Of a DNA stretch of 64,000 nt, positions 17,054 to 25,707 are shown in pieces. The position numbers and the translations under genes were made by a program. Every line of letters starts with the position of its first letter. Position 1 is the stretch's first letter. Below the pieces are notes generated by a model. It saw only the letters and a program-made list of their open reading frames with translations. It did not search any database and was not told the origin of the DNA. This stretch comes from CAJBVG01 sp943371235 (lineage in GTDB: Bacteria; Bacteroidota; Bacteroidia; Sphingobacteriales; Sphingobacteriaceae): the NCBI GenBank assembly GCA_943371235.1, contig CALRTZ010000009.1, positions 1 through 64,000 of the forward strand. The letters are read 5' to 3'.

Positions 17054-17461
17054 ATGAAGCATTGGTTAGTAAAATCAGAACCTTTTAAATATTCTTGGGA
17101 TCAGTTTTTAAAGGATAAAAAGACTTTTTGGGATGGGGTAAGAAATTACCAAGCCCGCAATAATTTAAAAGCCATGAAAAAGGGCGACTTGGTAATGTTT
17201 TACCATAGCAATGAAGGAAAGCATGTAGTGGGCATTGCGAAGGTTGTAAAGGAGTTTTATCAGGATCCTACTACTACCGATCCAAATTGGGTAGTGGTGG
17301 ATTTAGCGCCTTTTAAAACGCTTAAAAAGCCGGTTACTTTAGAAGATATAAAAGCGGATGGTAAATTAGGAAACATAGCTTTGGTAAAACAAGGACGTTT
17401 ATCGGTTATGCCGCTTAACGGTTCGGAGTTTGATCGTATTATTGAAATGAGTGAGGAGTAA
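17054..17461 (+). CDS. EVE-domain protein
   Basis: The 135-residue protein is a single EVE (PUA-like) domain. It begins HWLVKSEPFKYSWDQF, has WDGVRNYQARNNLK, GDLVMFYHSNEGKHVVGIAKV and ends LSVMPLNGSEFDRIIEM, all conserved positions of the family (thymocyte nuclear protein 1 type). Known of the family: it binds modified bases in nucleic acid through an aromatic pocket and occurs both in housekeeping loci and in modified-DNA restriction. Nothing nearby points to the restriction use. The leader is made entirely of a heptamer array. The gene converges on the TPR/PD40 gene ending at 17467. Confidence 0.88.
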   Translation: MKHWLVKSEPFKYSWDQFLKDKKTFWDGVRNYQARNNLKAMKKGDLVMFYHSNEGKHVVGIAKVVKEFYQDPTTTDPNWVVVDLAPFKTLKKPVTLEDIKADGKLGNIALVKQGRLSVMPLNGSEFDRIIEMSEE

Positions 17462-17466
17462 AAATA

Positions 17467-18780
17467 CTACCTCTGTATCCTAAAATAATAAATATCATCG
17501 TTTCCAACTCCTCCTGGGCGGTTAGAGCAAAATAGGCCTGCTGTAAACGTGGGTGTAGGAACGAACGAATGGTCGTTGTATGTCGAATTTAATGGGTATT
17601 TGAGGTTTTCTATAGAAACTACTTTACCATTTTCTAATGTTGCCTTAAACATATCTAAATCTCCCATACCAATGTGCCCGTCTGACGAAAAGTACAAAAC
17701 GTTTTCATCAGCATAACTTGGGTACAACTCTTGATCTTTAGTGTTAATACTATTTCCCATGTTAATTGGCTTTGACCAATTTCCACTTAATTGCTTTTCA
17801 ACATAGTAAATATCAAAAGAACCATAACCTCCACTTAAATTAGAGGTGAAATACAATCTATTTCCATCTTTACTCATACATGGGTGTAACATGTTATAGT
17901 TTGTGTTTTCAGTATGTAAAATAGCAGTCGGTTCAAGCCATCTATTGTTTTTTTGTTTTGATTGATAAATGTAAATATCAGTAAATGTTTCTTCTTCGTG
18001 TTTTTCAAATTTTTTGTTTCCCATTGTATAGGAATAGGACTTCGTGTAATAACAAATTTCTTCAGTAGCATTAAAAGTTGGATGTGCCAAGTCATCTGTT
18101 TCCTTTAAATTTTCAATATGTATTAGAAACGGTGTTTTTATACTTTTTAAATCGTTTAGCTGACTGTATTTAGAGGCGAATATACGGTAATGATTTACCT
18201 CCAATTTTTTATTTAAAACTTCGTCTTTTACGCTATTAGTAACCCTACTGGAGCCGAAATAAATGTAATTATTCCCAAGGTGAATACCCGACTCATCATA
18301 TACAGAATTGATATTTTTTAAATTTTCTAGGTAAACTTCTTTTTGATACATTTTTATCCACTCTAATGCTTGTTTACATTCGGCTATTTTTTTTGATAGT
18401 TTTAAACTGAGTTGCGGGTTTAACTCTTTTAATTTTTCATACTGGGAAATTGCTTCCTCTAAACGTTCGTTTTTTTGCAGGCATTCTGCGTAAAATTGGA
18501 TAACATTTGGACTGTTATCTTTCCGGTCGATTGCTTTTTTATAAGTGATTTCAGCTTGTTGATAATCTTCTATAAAAAAGTAGCAATATGCGAGTTGTTC
18601 TAATATTTCTGTAGATACTTCTGAACTTAGCGTTTTAATAAACAAGGGTATAGCAGATTTGTACTCTTTGTAATTGTACAGCTTTTGTGCTTCAAAATAA
18701 GATGATTGTGCAATAGAAGTATTAAATATGAATAATAGCATTGCTACTAGAATAGTGCTTCTTGCGGCCTTTATTTTCAT
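17467..18780 (-). CDS. exported TPR and PD40 beta-propeller protein
   Basis: The 437-residue protein has a signal peptide ending SIAQ, TPR helices over about residues 27-140 (YFEAQKLYNYKEYKSAIPLF, AYCFFIEDYQQAEITYKKAID) and then a TolB-like PD40 propeller (NMLHPCMSKDGNRLYFTSN, GGYGSFDIYYVEK, DQELYPSYADENVLYFSSDGHIGMGDLDMFK). It resembles the front half of the OmpA-type protein at 21255 but lacks the carboxypeptidase-like and OmpA domains. Known relatives include T9SS periplasmic component PorE, but that assignment would need the OmpA domain. It diverges from the histidine kinase at 18944. Confidence 0.75.
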   Translation of the reverse strand: MKIKAARSTILVAMLLFIFNTSIAQSSYFEAQKLYNYKEYKSAIPLFIKTLSSEVSTEILEQLAYCYFFIEDYQQAEITYKKAIDRKDNSPNVIQFYAECLQKNERLEEAISQYEKLKELNPQLSLKLSKKIAECKQALEWIKMYQKEVYLENLKNINSVYDESGIHLGNNYIYFGSSRVTNSVKDEVLNKKLEVNHYRIFASKYSQLNDLKSIKTPFLIHIENLKETDDLAHPTFNATEEICYYTKSYSYTMGNKKFEKHEEETFTDIYIYQSKQKNNRWLEPTAILHTENTNYNMLHPCMSKDGNRLYFTSNLSGGYGSFDIYYVEKQLSGNWSKPINMGNSINTKDQELYPSYADENVLYFSSDGHIGMGDLDMFKATLENGKVVSIENLKYPLNSTYNDHSFVPTPTFTAGLFCSNRPGGVGNDDIYYFRIQR

Positions 18781-18805
18781 AGGTTGTTAAGATTAATATG
18801 TTTTT

Positions 18806-18834
18806 CAAAGACATATGAGCAGATTTTGTGCCAA
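18806..18834 (-). promoter_or_regulatory. candidate promoter of the TPR/PD40 gene
   Basis: On the minus strand a TTG (18832-18834) lies 18 bases before TGTCTTTG (18806-18813), one mismatch from TAnnTTTG. The gene starts 25 bases further on. Confidence 0.4.
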
Positions 18835-18943
18835 AAAACAAAAACAAGTTATTATCTAGGAAACAGTACTTAGAAAAACAAATACAAAATCAGTCTATTT
18901 TATTCGAAATTTTCAGTAATTTCAACGATATCAACAGCAATCC

Positions 18944-21127
18944 ATGCCTAAAATTAGTAATATTATTGATTTGTTAAGGACTTCCAACGAGGTCAGAGTG
19001 TCTGATTTGAACAAAAGTATCGAGTTGGCAACTGAGTCGTTGAAATTAAGTAGAGAAATCAATAACCAAGAATTAATTGGCAAAAGTCTAAATCAACTGG
19101 CTTTGTATCACATGATACAAGGTAACCACCAAATATGCTTGCAACTATCTGAACAAGCTATGCATATTTTCAAAGAATTGAATAATGAGTTAGGCATTGC
19201 AGATGCAAAATATTCTATTGCAAGTGTTTACTATAAAACTGATAATTATCAATTAGGTTTAATTAATCTTATAGATTGTTTAACAATTTATAAAAAGCAC
19301 AATGATTATTTTAAAATTGCCAGAACTCAAAAAAGTATTGGTACAATTTACGAATTCTTTGGCGATGAGAAGAACGCCATAAAAGCATACGAAGATTCTA
19401 TTTCTTCTGCCTTAGAAATAGCAGATAGAAATTTGGAGTCAAATGCATATAATCCCTTATCGGGTATATATTTAGATCAACATGATGTTCAGAAAGCATA
19501 CGAACTTATAAGGAAATCAGTTACTATTAAAAGAGAAACAGGTGATATAAGAGGCTTAGCTTTTGCTTTATACGGTCGTGGCAAGGTTTACTTTAAATTA
19601 AATGATTTAGAAAAGGCAGAATTAGATTTTAAAGAAGCAATTCGGATTCATTCTGAAATGAAAGAACGATTAGGAATTGGCATGGCTTATTACAAAATAG
19701 CTCAGTTGTATTTACATGCCAATAAACCGAAAGAACTTTTAGAAAATATTGAATTAGCTTTAGAAATAAGTAAAGTCTACAATATAAAAATGATAAAGTA
19801 TAAATGTTATTTGATACTTTATCAATATCATAAAAATGAAAATAACTTATCACTAGCACTCGAAAATTTAGAGAAATATTTAGAAGAAAAAGAACAAGTA
19901 ATAAACGCAAAAACATTAAAAATTATTGAGAACTATGAACTTATAAAGACCATGGAAGCTTTGCAAAGAGAAAATGAGATGCAAAGAGAAAGAGCAGAGA
20001 TTCTTGCAAAAACTGAACGTGCAGAGCAGCTCGCAAAAGTAAAACAAGATTTTCTATCTACTATGAGTCATGAAATTAGAACTCCTTTGCACGCAGTTAT
20101 TAGTATTGCTCATCTATTAAAAGACAATTCAGACGAACGAAACAATCAGTTAATTTCTTCCTTAAATTTTGCATCACAGAATTTACTCAGAATTATAAAT
20201 GATATTTTAGATTTTACGAAACTGGATGCTGGAAAAGTGATTAATGAAATAAAACCTCAGAATTTAAAGCAATTATTAGAAAACATTCGTAATACATTTG
20301 CTCAGCTAGCTGAAGAAAAAAATATAAGCTTAGTATTAAACTTCGATAATAAGCTATCTTCAAATTATTTAATGGATTCTACTAAGTTTACACAGATATT
20401 AGGTAACTTAATTTCTAATAGTATCAAATATACTAATGAAGGCTCTGTTAGTATAAATGTTTCATTTATTTCTACTATTGATCAACAAGACCTCATAAAA
20501 TTTGCTGTAAATGATACAGGTGTGGGTATTGCACCTCAAAATTTAACGGAGATTTTCGATACATTTTCTCAACCCCAATCGGTTACTACTCGAACACAAG
20601 GGGGAACAGGTTTAGGCTTAGCAATTGTGAAGAAATTAGTTTCATTAATGGATTCAGAAATTAAAGTTCAAAGCGAAATAAACAAGGGTTCTACTTTTTC
20701 ATTTGATGTATGGTTGAAACAATCTAATATTTCAATTTTAGAATCAATTAGAGATGTAGCAATATTAAAAGGTAAAAAAATATTAATTGTGGATGATAAT
20801 TCTATAAATGCCTTAGTTGCCACTAGAATTATAGACAAATGGGGTTTGGATTCTGATTATGCAGAAGATGGTTTAATAGCCATTCAGAAAACGTCTGTGA
20901 CTAAATACGATTTTATTTTGATGGATATACACATGCCTAATTTAGATGGTTATGAAGCCAGTGAAATCATTAGAAATTCCGTTAACCCTAATACAAAAAC
21001 GCCTATTTTTGCTTTAACGGCCGATATAACTGCCGAACAGTCAGAAAGTAAACACAATTTCAACGGCTTTTTACTTAAACCTATTGATTTAGAACAGTTA
21101 AAAGAAGCCTTACTCACCAAAGTTTAA
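18944..21127 (+). CDS. soluble TPR hybrid sensor histidine kinase with receiver domain
   Basis: The 727-residue cytoplasmic protein has no signal peptide or membrane segment. TPR repeats fill about residues 20-320 and a coiled coil 325-368 links to the kinase. The HisKA H box is LSTMSHEIRTPLH with phospho-acceptor His376. The ATPase domain has the N box (LGNLISNSIKYTNEG, Asn488/492), G1 (VNDTGVGIA) and G2 (GGTGLGLAIVKKL). The receiver (about 610-725) has the acidic pair DD in ILIVDDNS, phospho-acceptor Asp661 (LMDIHMPNLDGYEA) and Lys712. No output domain follows, so it probably passes phosphate to an unlinked partner. The flanking TPR/PD40 genes suggest an envelope-related signal, by inference. 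Confidence 0.92.
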   Translation: MPKISNIIDLLRTSNEVRVSDLNKSIELATESLKLSREINNQELIGKSLNQLALYHMIQGNHQICLQLSEQAMHIFKELNNELGIADAKYSIASVYYKTDNYQLGLINLIDCLTIYKKHNDYFKIARTQKSIGTIYEFFGDEKNAIKAYEDSISSALEIADRNLESNAYNPLSGIYLDQHDVQKAYELIRKSVTIKRETGDIRGLAFALYGRGKVYFKLNDLEKAELDFKEAIRIHSEMKERLGIGMAYYKIAQLYLHANKPKELLENIELALEISKVYNIKMIKYKCYLILYQYHKNENNLSLALENLEKYLEEKEQVINAKTLKIIENYELIKTMEALQRENEMQRERAEILAKTERAEQLAKVKQDFLSTMSHEIRTPLHAVISIAHLLKDNSDERNNQLISSLNFASQNLLRIINDILDFTKLDAGKVINEIKPQNLKQLLENIRNTFAQLAEEKNISLVLNFDNKLSSNYLMDSTKFTQILGNLISNSIKYTNEGSVSINVSFISTIDQQDLIKFAVNDTGVGIAPQNLTEIFDTFSQPQSVTTRTQGGTGLGLAIVKKLVSLMDSEIKVQSEINKGSTFSFDVWLKQSNISILESIRDVAILKGKKILIVDDNSINALVATRIIDKWGLDSDYAEDGLIAIQKTSVTKYDFILMDIHMPNLDGYEASEIIRNSVNPNTKTPIFALTADITAEQSESKHNFNGFLLKPIDLEQLKEALLTKV

Positions 21128-21254
21128 TTTTATTTACTTAAACTAGTATTTTTTTATACTTTCGTGGCGAGCTCTATTTTTTTCAATAATTAACACATAA
21201 ATCTTCGTAAATATTTGTGCAATTTTTTTTGTACAATTCGTTATACATTTAATT

Positions 21255-23414
21255 ATGAAAAAAATAACATTATTAATTTTAATTGGACTTTTTTGTTTCA
21301 ATGCTATGGCACAAATGAGTGTTAAGCTAGGTGATTTTAAGTATAAAATCACTAATTACCGTGGTGCCGCTAATAGTTATAAGAGGTATTTAAATGATAA
21401 TGAAAACCAATATAACATTGAGGTTATCCGTAAACTTGCTAATGCTTACCAAAAATCTAATCAATCTATACTAGCTGAACAAACATTCGCTAAATTAATT
21501 ATTTTAGATTCTTCTTTTTCAGATGTTTTATCATATTCAGATATGTTGATGAAGAATAAGAAGTACGATCAACTAAATACGTATTTAAAGTCTAAACCCG
21601 AGCTTTTGCTCAAAAATAACGAAAAGCTTACAAATATTTTAAACACTATAAGTAACTTAAATCAGCTAACAACTTTAGATACAGGCAATATTCGTATTTC
21701 ACGATTAAATTTCAACAATACTAATAGTGATTTTAGCCCAAGTATTTTTCAAAATGGTATTATGTTTTCCAGTAACAGAATATCAAATGGCATTTTTAAA
21801 TCAAAACAAACAAAAGCAAATAAACAATTAGTTGGGTTATATTTTAGTAGTTCTGATGATGGATTTAAAAATGTTAATCCCATGGCTACGAATTTAAAAC
21901 TGAAAGGTAATTATGGTAATGCGAGCTATCATGCAAAATCAAGAACTTTATATTATGTAGTAAATTTGAATCCTAAAAAAAGCAACTCTGTAGACAAAGA
22001 CATCAATATATATACTTCAAAATTCAATTTCAGCAATAATACTTGGGAAAAAGGAAAGGGCTTCCCATACAATTCGCCATATTATTCAAATACTACACCA
22101 TTTGTAAATGCAGATGGAAGTAAATGCTACTTTAGCTCTAATATGCCTGGTGGTTTTGGTGGATTTGATATTTATGTTAGCGAGTGGAAAGATTCCATTT
22201 GGACAAAGCCTGTTAATTTAGGTGCCAAAATTAACAGTTCTGGCGATGAAATGCACCCTTTTGTAGACCAAACCAATTTATTGCATTTTGCAAGTAACGG
22301 TAAAGGCGGCCTAGGTGGCTTTGATATATTTACATATGATTTAAATAATCCAAACGCTATTACAGAAAATATAGGAGCACCTTTTAACTCAAATGCTAAC
22401 GATTATGGGTATATAAAATATGTTTCTTCTGATAAAGGATTTTTTAGTTCATCACGTGCAAGTAATGGCATAGAAAGCGATATCTATTCGTTTAACCGTT
22501 TAAAACCTACTACCAAAGATTTCAGAGTTGATATAATAGATGCAAGAACTAATGCTGCAGTTGAGAATGCTAAATTAACTGTAATTGCAGATAATGAAAC
22601 TAAATTATATGAGAATATAAGGGGTTCTAAACGCTTTGAGAAGGTAGAGCCTGGCAAGAAATACCAAATTAAAGCAGAAGCTTCAAATTATGAATCTTCA
22701 GATTTAGAAATATTAGTAAACAGGGTAGATACTTTGTATGAAATGCGCCTTAAGCGATTAAAAGAGGGCTGCAGTTTACAAGGTAGAGTTTTAAATAAAA
22801 CTTCTTCTGAGGGTTTAATTAATGCTAAAATTAGCATCGTAAATGTAAATGATAGTACCGAAACATTTACTGTATTTACTAATAATCAAGGTGTTTATTC
22901 AATTAAAGGATTATCGAAATCTACAAATTATAAACTCATGGTTGAGCTAGATGGATATTTTCCTTCAATGAAAAATTTAAAAACCTTAAGTACGTGTACT
23001 CCAGTAAATAATTCTTACGATTTCACTCAAGATTTTAAGTTAATTTCTGGGAGTATTGTAAAAGTGGATAGTATTTATTTCGACTTCAATAAAACTAATA
23101 TCCGAAAAGATGCTGCTTTAGAATTAGATAAAATTGTAAATTTTATGAAAGAAAATCCTGAAGTTATTGTTGAATTATACTCGCATACCGATTCTAGAGG
23201 AACGGATAAAGTAAATATGACTATTTCTCAGCACCGAGCAATTAACTCAGTGAGATACATAACTTCTAAAGGAATATCAAAGCAACGCATTATTGGAAAG
23301 GGTTTTGGTGAGTTAAATTTGCTAAACAATTGTTTAAACGAAGTAAATTGTACAGAAGCACAACACCAAGTAAATAGAAGAACAGAATTTAAAGTAGTAA
23401 ACATCATTCAATAA
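21255..23414 (+). CDS. PorE-like TPR/PD40/OmpA-family protein
   Basis: The 719-residue protein has a signal peptide ending AMAQ, TPR-type helices (about 25-130), a PD40 propeller (YSNTTPFVNADGSKCYFSSNMPGGFGGFDIYVSEW, DEMHPFVDQTNLLHFASNGKGGLGGFDIF), a carboxypeptidase-regulatory-like beta domain (about 520-590) and a C-terminal OmpA peptidoglycan-binding domain (IYFDFNKTNIRKDAALELDKIV, LYSHTDSRGTDKVNMTIS). This architecture matches PorE and relatives, which anchor outer-membrane machinery such as T9SS to the cell wall. The exact role is inferred. The two Cys-containing beta segments are typical. Confidence 0.82.
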   Translation: MKKITLLILIGLFCFNAMAQMSVKLGDFKYKITNYRGAANSYKRYLNDNENQYNIEVIRKLANAYQKSNQSILAEQTFAKLIILDSSFSDVLSYSDMLMKNKKYDQLNTYLKSKPELLLKNNEKLTNILNTISNLNQLTTLDTGNIRISRLNFNNTNSDFSPSIFQNGIMFSSNRISNGIFKSKQTKANKQLVGLYFSSSDDGFKNVNPMATNLKLKGNYGNASYHAKSRTLYYVVNLNPKKSNSVDKDINIYTSKFNFSNNTWEKGKGFPYNSPYYSNTTPFVNADGSKCYFSSNMPGGFGGFDIYVSEWKDSIWTKPVNLGAKINSSGDEMHPFVDQTNLLHFASNGKGGLGGFDIFTYDLNNPNAITENIGAPFNSNANDYGYIKYVSSDKGFFSSSRASNGIESDIYSFNRLKPTTKDFRVDIIDARTNAAVENAKLTVIADNETKLYENIRGSKRFEKVEPGKKYQIKAEASNYESSDLEILVNRVDTLYEMRLKRLKEGCSLQGRVLNKTSSEGLINAKISIVNVNDSTETFTVFTNNQGVYSIKGLSKSTNYKLMVELDGYFPSMKNLKTLSTCTPVNNSYDFTQDFKLISGSIVKVDSIYFDFNKTNIRKDAALELDKIVNFMKENPEVIVELYSHTDSRGTDKVNMTISQHRAINSVRYITSKGISKQRIIGKGFGELNLLNNCLNEVNCTEAQHQVNRRTEFKVVNIIQ

Positions 23415-23426
23415 CGATAAAGAATA

Positions 23427-23530
23427 AATACTAAATTCTAAATACTAAATACTAAATACTAAACACTAAATACTAAACACTAATAACTTAATAACTTAAT
23501 AACAAATAACCCAATAATTTAATAACATAT
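23427..23530. repeat. heptamer then octamer arrays (AATACTA, ATAACTTA)
   Basis: Eight 7-base units (AATACTA with variants AATTCTA, AACACTA) at 23427-23482 are followed directly by six 8-base units (ATAACTTA twice, then drifting) at 23483-23530. They lie between the OmpA-type gene and the S4 gene. The array at 25494 carries the reverse-complement words. Confidence 0.85.
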
Positions 23531-23563
23531 AACGAAATTCTGAGTACTAACATCTGTATAACA

Positions 23564-23761
23564 ATGAAAATAAAAGGGGAGTTTATTCAATTAAATCAAT
23601 TGCTGAAAGTAATGGCATGGGTGAACGATGGAGCTATGGCAAACGACGTAATTGATAATGGTTTAGTAAAAGTAGAGGGAGTAACAGAAACTCGTCGCCG
23701 CAATAAAATCAAACCAGGAATGACCGTTGAGTACAACAACCAAACGGTTACTGTTTCGTAG
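23564..23761 (+). CDS. S4-domain RNA-binding protein, YbcJ-like
   Basis: The 65-residue protein is a lone S4 domain: GEFIQLNQLLKVMAWVNDGAMAN, IDNGLVKVEGVTETRRRNKIKPG, then a closing strand VEYNNQTVTVS. The ETRRRNKIKPG segment is the usual RNA-facing basic loop. Family members of this size are thought to bind structured RNA such as rRNA or tRNA; the target is unknown. It is flanked on both sides by tandem arrays, and the following MFS gene converges on it. Confidence 0.85.
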   Translation: MKIKGEFIQLNQLLKVMAWVNDGAMANDVIDNGLVKVEGVTETRRRNKIKPGMTVEYNNQTVTVS

Positions 23762-23765
23762 GTTC

Positions 23766-23838
23766 GTGTGCTAGTGTGTTAGTATGCTAGTGTGCTAATA
23801 AGGCACTTATTTGCACATTTACCAATTTGCACATTTAC
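23766..23838. repeat. facing octamer arrays between convergent genes
   Basis: The left part has four units (GTGTGCTA, GTGTGTTA, GTATGCTA, GTGTGCTA; 23766-23797). After a short centre containing GGCAC, the right part has four units (TTATTTGC, ACATTTAC, CAATTTGC, ACATTTAC; 23807-23838). GTGCTAATAA and TTATTTGCAC around the centre are nearly complementary. The right array ends on the MFS stop codon. Confidence 0.75.
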
Positions 23839-25484
23839 TAGTGACTTGCTACTGCAGTATCGTAACTAATGCCTTGTTTTGCCAAAATGTTCTTAACTAA
23901 TACAGCAAAGAAAATTAAGTACGCGAAACATATAACAGGTATCCAATACGATTCGTGTATGCCGATAATATCTGCAAGTTTACCTTGTAAGGGTGGTATA
24001 ATACCTCCACCTAAGATCATCATAATTAAAAAAGCCGAACCTTGTGTAGTGTACTTACCCAAACCTGCAACGCTTAAGCTAAATATACTTGGCCACATAA
24101 TACTGCACCATAAGCCTCCACTCATAAATGCATAAATAGCTAATTGTCCGGTTGTAAATAATCCAATTAACATAGCTACTAAACCTAATGTTCCGAATAT
24201 AAATAAGGTTTTTGCAGGCTTATCTTCGCTTATGTAAAAAGCCACAATAAGTATGGCTACGCAAATTACGTAAGAGTATAAGGGCGACATATCTTTTTGA
24301 GCAAGTGTATTAACGCCTACAATGATGCCAAATGCAATTAATGGTACAATTAGAGTCAAAATTCTTTTCGTGGCGCTACTGAGGTTAAAAACAGTTATAC
24401 TGCCTGCCCATCTACCAATCATCATACTTCCCCAATACATACTTATATATGGCGAAATTTGCGAGGACAATAAACCACCCATGTCTGCTTGTCTTAATAA
24501 CTCGCCTAAATTACTTTGTATACTCACTTCTACACCTACGTATGCAAAAATGGCTAGCATGCCCAATACCAATTGAGGATATTGCATGGCTCCCCATCCT
24601 TCAGCTTTTTTCTTGGCGCTTTGGTAAGCAAATACTAATCCTAAAATAATTACGAGCATAGAACCCACCAACCATTTCATTCGGTAAATTTCTAAGGCAT
24701 GTTTATCTGCATCACTCATGTTTTCTGATAAACCTATATAGCTTTTAAAAACCGGGATGAACATAAAAATTAACAAACCTGTAATAACTAATAATGTGTT
24801 TAAGGCTTTATTAGCCGATTCAACTTTTTCGGTAGTAATGCCAGAGGGAACTTTTTTACTAAACCAGAACAACAAGGCAGCACCAATAAATAAAGCACCA
24901 ACACCTGCATACATAAAACTAACATTATCTAAACCCAGGCTTTTTGTTTGCTCTTCGGTTGCGGCAACCGTGCCAAATAATAATAAAGACACAACGATTG
25001 GGCCTATCATGGTTCCAAAACTATTAATACCTCCACCAAGGTTTACTCTGCCTGCAGCCGTTCTTGGATCTCCTAAACTAATCGCAAATGGTTGCGCTGC
25101 GGTTTGTTGTAAACTAAATCCTAATGCCACTATAAATAATCCTACCAACATGCCCGAAAAGGTATTAGAATTAACCGCAATAATCATGGCTACCGCACCT
25201 ATGGCACTAAACAATAATCCGTAAACAATACTTTTTTTATAGCCCCAAGATCCCACTAAATCTTTTCCCTGTGAACTGCCGATAATAAATAGGAGTAGAG
25301 CTCCAATGTAATAGGCAATGTAAAAGGCGTAATCTACTAACTGACTCTGAAACTGATCTAATTGGAAATAATCTTTACAGAATGGAATAAATACTCCATT
25401 ACCTGCAGCAATAAATCCCCAGAAAAAGAATACCGTTACTAATGTGCTTAAGGCACCGTTATTGTTTGCTTCTTTTGTATGCAT
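23838..25484 (-). CDS. FucP-family sugar MFS transporter
   Basis: This 548-residue polytopic protein has about 12-14 membrane segments. It opens FFFWGFIAAGNGVFIPFCKDYFQL and has the GSWGYKKS loop and LGFSLQQTAAQPFAISLGDPRTAAGRVNLGGGINSFGTMIGP, which are signatures of the FHS (fucose/glucose-galactose:H+ symporter) group. The substrate is probably a hexose; which one is not readable. I reject an upstream start at 25544, because the added 20 residues (repeating LITNN) are a translated repeat array; the ATG at 25484 gives a normal N-terminus. Its stop codon lies on the edge of an octamer array. Confidence 0.85.
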   Translation of the reverse strand: MHTKEANNNGALSTLVTVFFFWGFIAAGNGVFIPFCKDYFQLDQFQSQLVDYAFYIAYYIGALLLFIIGSSQGKDLVGSWGYKKSIVYGLLFSAIGAVAMIIAVNSNTFSGMLVGLFIVALGFSLQQTAAQPFAISLGDPRTAAGRVNLGGGINSFGTMIGPIVVSLLLFGTVAATEEQTKSLGLDNVSFMYAGVGALFIGAALLFWFSKKVPSGITTEKVESANKALNTLLVITGLLIFMFIPVFKSYIGLSENMSDADKHALEIYRMKWLVGSMLVIILGLVFAYQSAKKKAEGWGAMQYPQLVLGMLAIFAYVGVEVSIQSNLGELLRQADMGGLLSSQISPYISMYWGSMMIGRWAGSITVFNLSSATKRILTLIVPLIAFGIIVGVNTLAQKDMSPLYSYVICVAILIVAFYISEDKPAKTLFIFGTLGLVAMLIGLFTTGQLAIYAFMSGGLWCSIMWPSIFSLSVAGLGKYTTQGSAFLIMMILGGGIIPPLQGKLADIIGIHESYWIPVICFAYLIFFAVLVKNILAKQGISYDTAVASH

Positions 25485-25493
25485 GTTAAGTTG

Positions 25494-25578
25494 TTGGTTA
25501 TTGGTTATTAGGTTATTAGTTATTAGGTTATTGGTTATTAGCAATTAGAATTTAGAATTTAGAATTTAGAATTTAGAA
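25494..25578. repeat. octamer-type then heptamer arrays (GGTTATTA, TTTAGAA)
   Basis: The first part (25494-25540) repeats GGTTATTA/GGTTATTG words with one slipped 7-base unit. It is followed by five 7-base units, ATTAGAA then TTTAGAA four times (25544-25578). It lies upstream of the MFS gene and is the reverse-complement vocabulary of the array at 23427. Confidence 0.8.
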
Positions 25579-25649
25579 TTTATATCTCACAATATATAAA
25601 GTATTGTATTGAAGTTCAAAAAGAATTTTAATATTGGTGCAAAATTGCT

Positions 25650-25690
25650 CAAAAAAAAAAGCTGGACTATTTATAGTCCAGCTTTTACAT
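25650..25690 (-). terminator. intrinsic terminator of the modular T9SS gene
   Basis: A perfect 10-base stem, GCTGGACTAT with ATAGTCCAGC (25661-25682, 2-base loop), is followed on the minus strand by a run of ten T. It lies 26 bases after the stop of the gene ending at 25708. Confidence 0.92.
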
Positions 25691-25707
25691 TTTTCAATAT
25701 TTCTTAT

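Noticed and set aside
25485..25544. Upstream start for the MFS transporter giving repeated LITNN residues
   Set aside because: The extra 20 residues are the translated octamer array; the ATG at 25484 gives the normal family start.
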